Origin: Adiantum capillus-veneris
Taxonomy: Eukaryota > Streptophyta > Polypodiopsida > Polypodiales > Pteridaceae
Length of the DNA: 64,000 nucleotides
NCBI GenBank assembly: GCA_014529385.2
Contig: CM043951.1
Span: 108,010,469 to 108,074,468, forward strand
Direction: 5' to 3'
Position numbers and translations under genes: made by a program
Part shown: piece after piece, positions 57,345 through 64,000 of the stretch
How the letters are laid out: each line of letters begins with the position of its first letter
Numbering within the stretch: position 1 is the first letter of the stretch
Notes under the pieces: model-generated
What the model saw: the letters and a program-made list of their open reading frames with translations, nothing else
What the model was told of the DNA's origin: nothing
The model's database searches: none

Positions 57345-59502
57345 TTTATTATTATTATTACTTTCCATCAAAACGTTCCGAATTGTATTAGAGAGAACAC
57401 AGGTGTACATAGTGAGCGAGACTGTGCTTCCAGGGACCAGGTTGGGAGACTAGGGGCGCTTACAATCAGTGGGGTTTTCGAGAACAACGGGGAGTGGGGA
57501 GAGTACGGCACCAAGAAGTTAGAGCGGTGGTTACAACGAGGTTTATTCGTGGGGAAGAGGGGGTTTAGGGGTCCTCCATCGGGTTGATGGACGTGATAAC
57601 AAGCTGGGTAGTTTCTCTGATTCTGCCAGGTTCTCCGCCGCCATGTTGATCAGAGTGGAGGGTTTGGGTTCTTCAGAGTTGGCTTGTTTCTGAGCATCCT
57701 CCATAGACTCATAGAAACGCCAATATCATGCAGTATCAGATTCCTCACATTATAAGTGGAGACTTCAGAGTGTTTTGTGTGAACAACCTACAGATTAAAG
57801 TCAGAAGACAGGATTCTCAGCCTTTGAACTCGGTGAGCACTGTCAAAAAGAAATTTATTCCTCTCAGATGATCCAAAAAAATCCTGCTCTAATCTTATTC
57901 CAGTAGGAGGAGAGACCCTAACAGAGTCGCCTAGGAGTTGTTTCCAAGAAAGGTTAAAGGTTAGCACAGAGATCAGAGGCCTGATGATGGCCCTGGATCT
58001 GGGACAGTTGAGGAACAGGTGGGGAGGGATTCCACTTCTAGGCGGCATATTGAGTAAATTCCATCTGACACCCCTACATTTAAGCTTTTTCGCCAGTCCA
58101 GAATGCTTTGGAGGATTAGCCACAGAAGAATGGACTTTTTAGCTGGGTCCCAGATTTTGGTGAACTTGAAGTACCATTGCCTTCTGTCCAGGGAGACTAT
58201 CTTGTGGATAGTTTGTAGGAAGGGGGAGGAAGAGGAGGGCGGGGGTTGGGGATAGGTTAGAGCGAAACCACCAATCCATCCCATCGCTTTGATGGAGACT
58301 TGGTCGGATACAGAGAGGCATCATGCTTCAAACCGCCAATCCATCCCATCGCTTTGATGGAGACTTGGTCCGATACAGAGAGACGTCATGCTTCTTGAAG
58401 AGGAAAGAGGGCGATTCTGGTTTGGATTAACGTGAGTTCCCACGGTTGCAGGGGATGTGAGAGGAGCAGCTCGTCTGCACTCTTCCACCTGTTCTCGATG
58501 GTGTTCCATAGATCCTTCCAGTATTTGAGACCTTTGTTGTGGATTCTAAGGGCGGTTATTTCCTGGGTGGGGAAGATGAGCGGGATAGGGTCAAGGGACC
58601 ACTAGATCGGGTCCTGTTGCCCAACGGCTAGGGAGTGGTGGGAGTCCCATTTGATCCTGAGGTTCATCCTATACCTATTCCATGCTGCCCACGGGGATTT
58701 GACGAGGTCCGAGCCCTTAGCCTTGAATCCAAAGGGGCTGAAGAGGATGGAGATCCAAGAGAAGTTCTTCCACCCATTATGGTCTTCCAAGGAGAACCCG
58801 CTCGTGTGGCGAAAGAGTATAACTGCCCACTTCTGTGTTGGATAGCTGATTGCTCTGATGATTTGTTTCACTGCAAGTTTGTCAGCCCTCGTCGAGATGT
58901 TTCTGATGCCTATTCTTTTTCTTCTTTGGGAAGGCAGTAGGTGACCCAACTCATTTTGGATGATGATTTTCTTAAGGGGTCTTCCGACCAGAGGAAGTTC
59001 CTGCAACATGAGCTGACTTGTTGAAGGTGAGAGTTGGCGCCTCCAGCAGGAGAGGAAGAAGAGAATGTAGGCCGATAGGAAGTGATTCATGACCATGACT
59101 CTTCCAGCAAGAGAGAGTTGAAGACCTTTCCACCTGTGGAGTTTTTCCTTGAATCTGTCGAAGACCCAATCCCAGCGTTGCTTCAGGGATACATTGAATC
59201 CGAAGGGAATTCCTAGATGTCTGAAGATCTCTCCTTCCTTGATGATCTTTCAGCCTTGTTGAGTTATCCAGTCGGGGAGAAAAGATTTTGATGCTTTGAT
59301 GCCATCTGTCTTCATTGGCGAGAAGAGCGTTGGTGTCATCAGCAAACTGAGACAAGCAATGCTGTCCACTGTGGTTGGGGAGGGGGGTTCCTTTGATGAC
59401 TCCTTGTTCCATCTTGCCCTTGATGAGACAGTTAATGTTCCTTGAAACATGATCCGTTGATGTTACTTCAATGGGGCAAATTTCGTACCTGACATCCCTC
59501 AA
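57345..59502 (-). mobile_element. 5'-truncated L1-type LINE (C)
   Basis: On the minus strand the RT palm lies at about 59502-59250 with FADD (LSQFADDTNALLANED). It is followed by the region after RT (HRWKGLQLSLAGRVMVMNHF) and the zf-RVT finger (IPPHLFLNCPRSRAI, 57788-58123). The 3' end reads TAATAATAATAATAAAA at 57347-57362 in element sense, a short-repeat tail. The endonuclease and ORF1 are missing, consistent with 5' truncation. Stops and frameshifts are present throughout. It is convergent with Brr2. Confidence 0.85.
58267..58396 (-). repeat. 65-bp tandem duplication inside LINE C
   Basis: CCAATCCATCCCATCGCTTT occurs at 58271 and 58336, followed in both by GATGGAGACTTGGTC. The duplication lies in the region before the zinc finger. 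Confidence 0.93.
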
Positions 59503-59506
59503 GCAA

Positions 59507-60690
59507 GGGGACGACCATCAATTACTTATGGCGGTTACTAGACTAGACTTCTCCACAAGTGGTATGTCTTGTTTCTTTGGAAATTCTTTGCCCATGAAGC
59601 ACGCCATTGCACGTGAATCTAGTAATGCTTCATAATCCTTTGCCTATCTAGCATATAAATCTTGGCAAGTGGCATGAAACTTGACGTTGGATCAGCGAGT
59701 AGATAGAGACCTTCTTTCACTTGGTTTTTGTCCAACCATCCAGTCTCTATTGGGGTTGGATGTCTATGTTTCCCAAAAATGTTGAGACTATCGCACCATG
59801 ACCTTTCATCCTTCTCTTCTTTACACAATGTTGAGCAATGCGTCCAAGCTCTCCACAATACATACATAGGCTTTTGATGTGTGGCCTTTGCTTCTCTTAA
59901 GTTGAGAGGGGTTTAAACCGTGTTGAATCAATTTGCATGGATTCAATGCTTGGTTCATGGCCCTCTCAAATTGCAAGACCATCATGTGTCACTATTGTTT
60001 CAGACCGTAATGATCCTTTACATCATCCTTTAATCCCCATCAAAATTGACTAATGAAATATTCTTCATGCCAAGTTAAATCACATGTGAACTATCGGAAT
60101 TTTGATGCATAGATTGATGCAAGCTTTGATCCTTGGCGGAGATTTCTAAGCTTGGTTTCAGCTCCCCTTGCTCTATCAATATCCCAAAGGTCAAAGAAAA
60201 CTCCTGTATAAATGCTTCAACGTCATGGAGGAGGGGAAATTCCTTTTCAAGTAAAGAAACAAACCAAGAGAGAGCCATACCTAAGAGGAGTGTGCCAGTA
60301 AGGCCTACTTGAGAAACATCATCTGGATAATGCTCTTGTTGCATTCAGATGAAGAGCCGCACTAGTTGGATAAAGCCCCTAAACTTCAATCTAGTTTTCA
60401 TCGAACTTTTTAGGCAAACTGACCTTTGGCTCCTTCTTGCGTCGTCGTTGCAAATTGTTAGAACTTGGAGCTTGTGCTTGGTGTATGCTTGTCTCTTGGA
60501 GCTCTTGGATTTGACAATCTAAATTTTGCACCACTAAACCAAAGACTTGGGGTTGTTCCACTTGGAGTTGAGCATTACTCTTACACAACTCTTAAAGTTG
60601 TTGTTGGATGCTTTACAAGGTGGTGATGACACCTTCCACCATTGACTCCATGAAGGCTTGACAAGATTAAGAGATTGGAATCTTGCCAAA
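59507..60690 (-). pseudogene. Ty3/gypsy gag and protease remnant (gypsy-3)
   Basis: On the minus strand, 60391-60588 carries the gag N-terminus (VSLPKKFDEN). 60075-60344 carries the capsid region (MALSWFVSLLEKEFPLLHDV, EAFIQEFSLTFG). 59805-59850 carries a knuckle read as CMYCGELGRIAQHC, in which the expected His is Arg. 59510-59620 carries a protease start (EALLDSRAMACFMGKEF) with Asp-Ser-Arg instead of Asp-Ser-Gly. The RT that should follow is missing, because LINE C sequence begins at 59502. Both active sites look damaged, and the frame is broken. Confidence 0.75.
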
Positions 60691-62776
60691 CTGTTATGAG
60701 TGCGTCTTGAGCTAGAAGAGAGCGAGAGGAGGCACTGATAATATGCAAGAGCTTGAAACTTGATGTAATACTTAACCTTGATTACAAGACTTAATACTCT
60801 TTTAAGAGAACATGATTGAAATGCCCCTAGTAGGACTGCCTGGAATTAACCTCCCACTAAATAGCCCCTTGGGCCTCATTCCCTATCCACACTTGTAGCC
60901 GGCCCCTTGGGCGTGGTCTTTGACCACCGGGCATTGCCCTTGGCATGACATTACTTCCCCCTTGGGGACTTGGAGAAGCGTTTTCGTCCTCAAAAACAAA
61001 AGTGATTATACACTAATGTTTTCCACAGTGGCATCCTGTAGGGATCCAACTGGTTGCTTGACCGGAACACGGTTCAGTAGGAGGTTCAATGAAACCAAGA
61101 GTAACATTTTGATTTTCCACATTGTTGTCCCGTTGCAACCGTCTTGGTGTAACTGTCTCGTTGATAATATAGCGTGTAAACTCCATTTAGAACTCACTTG
61201 AGTATGCTAAATGAGTTATCACAACTAAGATGTACCCGAAAGAGTACCTTTTCTCACTTTCCATGAAAGTAACTTGTTGACATAACTCATCAGCTAAGTT
61301 TAAGTCCGTGACTTTTTATCTTCTCGTATGAGTAAACAACCCCGCCGTAATGAGTGTTCAAGGTTGAGAACCTGGATTATACATGAAGAGACTAAATCTA
61401 GTCGCAAACAAACTTTAACTTATGGTAAGCAATCTCCAAGTAGAGCAATAAATGCTGACTAATTGGATTGCTTGGTGCTAACGTACGCACAGTACTTATC
61501 TTTTAGCACAAGATTACACTTTGTAATCTTCTTATCCTCCTTGGATAACAGGCAGTACCGAGGTGTTTTCCCCCATGGTTTACAGACAGTCTTCCCAGAT
61601 GACTGGTAAACGGGGATCACAATATCATACAACATTGTTGAGCAATTAACAATGTCCGAAAGAACCATCTTGGTTAACATAAAAATTTCATAAACACCCA
61701 AACCGAGCCATGATCTCTATTGGTGATTGGTAGACCCTAAAAGGAATCTCATACAGATACTGCACTTAGAGTGCAAAATGCTTCATAAGCAACTAATGTG
61801 ATGAATATGCACGCCGCTCCCAATCAGCCTTTGCTAAACACTAGGGCCCATAACACATAGCGTGCATGCATTTAGCAAAAAACAGATTCGAACCTGTATA
61901 TCGATGATGATCCTTGCCAATACTTATGGCGAATGTGATGCTCGTAACACACATTAAAAAGGAATGTAAATAGTTCTGAAAAGAAATTAAATACTTTCAG
62001 CTGCAATCAGTTGCAAGCCTTGCTGAAACGTTTGAACCATAAATTATAGAAGGTGAAACAGTAATCACTTCTAGGTACAAACAATGAAACCTGTTCATTA
62101 ACAATTCATAGCCTTGCTATATGCATAAACAACCATTTGTAATGTTGTTTAGCTGCACTTGTACCTTAACAAGTCATTCTAAGTATCCGACAATTTTTGG
62201 CCACCAAAATTGCTCCTGATACATCGTGTTGAAAATGGTCTAGAAATCAGATTTGACCAGCACCTAGGGACTTTGTCGTGACACATACTTGAAATAGTGA
62301 CGCCAGTGTCTGTCCTAGAGACTCATATTCCCATATGTGGAATGTCTCATGTAAGGGTGTCTGACAAAAGAACATCCTTTAAGTACAAGATGATGTACTT
62401 GTACGTGGAGGTAATTGCAACACTCTACGATGGGAGTGAGAGGGACCCTCATTAGCCTTGCTCCACACTAGCTAAACCGAGCTCCGTGAGTTCCTAGACC
62501 ATGTTGCATCCCATGTGACAACATGTGCCAAATAAACCCTACGAGTGGGCTATAACTGCATAATGCAAAAACTTAATTTGGACACTAGAGCCCAAATTTC
62601 TTGGCTCCTCGTACATGACCTTGTTATTTCTCTTAAGAGCAAAAATGGAGGATAACATAGTTTGCACATCCTGCCCAAATTTCCCGTTTGCAAAAGCTTA
62701 GGAACACTAATTGAAAAGTACTGAAATGCAAGTAGTATTGCACATGTAACCTTAGGTGTTGCCTTTGCAATCCAGA

Positions 62777-62846
62777 CCCCTTGGTTAAAATCAACATTGT
62801 CTAACCCCTTGGTTAAAATCAACATTGTCAAACCCCTTGGTTAAAC
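62777..62846 (+). repeat. 28-bp tandem repeat, about 2.5 units
   Basis: CCCCTTGGTTAAAATCAACA starts at 62777 and 62805, and a partial third unit at 62833. Confidence 0.95.
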
Positions 62847-63509
62847 TTTGCAAGAAAACTGCTCAACTAGCAGCCGGCCCTTGGCCTATGTCCGTGACCC
62901 CCCTTGGGTTGGCCCGTGGGAGTACATTCCGTTTGAAGTTGAAACTTTTCCACTACCCCTTGGAAGTCTGTGGATTTCTTTCCGTGAAGATGCAAGTGTG
63001 CAGATTCCAAGAATTGACCATCACACTTAATAAGTGATTTAATAATCACGAGCTAGGTCTTACCTCGAAACTGGACTCATATAGACACTTGTAGTGCTAG
63101 AGATAAAATAGAAGATCCGCTAAACTTGGAATCGTATTCACAACTAGATCTGTTGCACACCCAAAAGGCCATAATCTTAGGTTTTTGTGAACAGTCGTGC
63201 TGTTGGATTCATCCATACCCCTTGGTAGAGATAAGCCCTTACGAGTTTAAAACATTCAAAAACTCAACTTGACTTTCACACCTAAAGTGAGTAGTGCAAA
63301 AATAATGCCAAAAAAATCACTAATGGCAAGACTCTTCCATGTCCATAATAATCGATGGGTACGCAACTAGATGGATTACAAAAAGATGGCTAGTATTCTT
63401 TCCAGAATAGGTGGCTCTTAGCCCTTCTTGTTACCGTATTGACACAGAAAGATTTCAAGAAAATCATGTCTACTTTGATCATGCTTAGTTTCATTTTTCT
63501 CGGAGAGAA

Positions 63510-63511
63510 CT

Positions 63512-63575
<64 letters not shown>
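63510..63575. repeat. (GA)n microsatellite
   Basis: About 65 bases of perfect GA. No LINE 3' end is visible beside it. Confidence 0.97.
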
Positions 63576-63578
<3 letters not shown>

Positions 63579-64000
63579 TGTCGGGCTGAGGAAAACCCCT
63601 TATTTGAATGTGATGCATGTCCCTTGTATATGATCCCGTGCAGACCATGTCTTTGTCTGAGTGTAGCGTAGAAGCGTACAACTACATGCCCTCGTATTAG
63701 AGAGAGGCTGAGCTTATCCTATAAGAGTACAACTGTGTACTTGTACCACGCCCTCGTAGAGAGAGGTACCATAAGGCACATCTTGTCCCACTGACCTTGT
63801 ATGGGGTCGTGACTGTATGAGGATGACTTGAATAGGACACTTTGCCTATGAATCAAGTCCGAGTCATAGGTTTCTTTTAGTGTTGTTATAGCGGAAGCGT
63901 AAACCAAAAGGTAGTGGAATTCAGTCCACCTGGCTAGCATGCCTTGCATGCAGAGTGGTAAGCAACGGCTCAAGTGTGAGAGCCCAAAATCACAAGTGCC

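Larger units (their letters stand above)
60691..63970. other. Unassigned stretch, rich in CCCTTGG
   Basis: No recognised gene. 60691-61000 might be the LTR of gypsy-3 by position, but no partner LTR is seen. The 80-codon minus-strand ORF at 61459-61701 has no family signature. CCCTTGG occurs at least eleven times between 60868 and 63225. The right end carries (GA)n at 63510-63575. Confidence 0.5.

Noticed and set aside
61870..61905. tRNA T-loop-like GATTCGAACC (GGTTCGAATC on the minus strand)
   Set aside because: No A box, no acceptor stem pairing and no cloverleaf at the right distance, so it is not a tRNA gene. A chance B-box match is likely.

Overview
This is eukaryotic nuclear DNA from a land plant. 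Nearly all of it is broken transposable elements, microsatellites and homopolymer tracts around one intact conserved gene, the spliceosomal U5 snRNP helicase Brr2 (48910-56488, + strand, two coding exons). The evidence for a plant is a plant-type copia element with an initiator-Met tRNA primer site, chromovirus-like Ty3/gypsy pieces, a plant L1-type LINE with a zinc-knuckle ORF1, a hAT-like BED finger and a PLS-class PPR pseudogene. The repeat load and PPR style would fit a large, possibly spore-bearing plant genome (fern-like). That last point is a weak inference, and I cannot name a species.

Layout. 0-3.5 kb: decayed Ty3/gypsy pol on the minus strand, abutting the 3' end of a LINE (family A, + strand) that ends in (TG)n. 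6.6-7.0 kb: a family-A LINE fragment embedded in (GT)n and poly-G. 8.1-11.4 kb: direct repeats, a LINE fragment and a gag remnant. 11.4-14.1 kb: a possible non-coding LTR element. 14.1-19.3 kb: a structurally complete Ty1/copia element with LTRs, PBS, PPT and a perfect 5-bp target duplication, but several stops and frameshifts. 20.6-24.2 kb: gypsy and BED-finger remnants and a 153-bp tandem duplication. 24.2-28.7 kb: mostly unrecognised repeat-poor DNA. 28.9-34.05 kb: a nearly full-length L1-type LINE (B, + strand) with an ATGA ORF1/ORF2 overlap. 35.8-36.4 kb: PPR pseudogene. 36.9-48.5 kb: two nearly full-length copies (A1, A2) of LINE family A, head to tail on the minus strand. 48.9-56.5 kb: Brr2. 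57.3-60.7 kb: 5'-truncated LINE C and a gypsy gag-protease remnant. 60.7-64 kb: unassigned DNA with small repeats.

The most interesting system is LINE family A. Its ORF1 encodes a coiled coil plus an L1/Tx1-like RRM and C-terminal domain, not the zinc knuckle usual in plant L1s. ORF1 ends in a single TGA followed by CGG. The ORF2 reading frame continues from there in the same frame, and its first conserved endonuclease motif lies upstream of any ATG. This points to stop-codon readthrough (UGA-CGG context) as the way ORF2 is made. The family also has 5'-UTR repeat monomers carrying (GA)n and poly-G, repeated TACGCGTA palindromes, and 3' ends of short A/T/C repeats that lead into different dinucleotide microsatellites. 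Copy A2 sits head to head with Brr2, a few hundred bases from its start codon.

Only Brr2 looks like a functional host gene. The transposon copies here are all inactivated by stops, frameshifts, truncations or tandem duplications.
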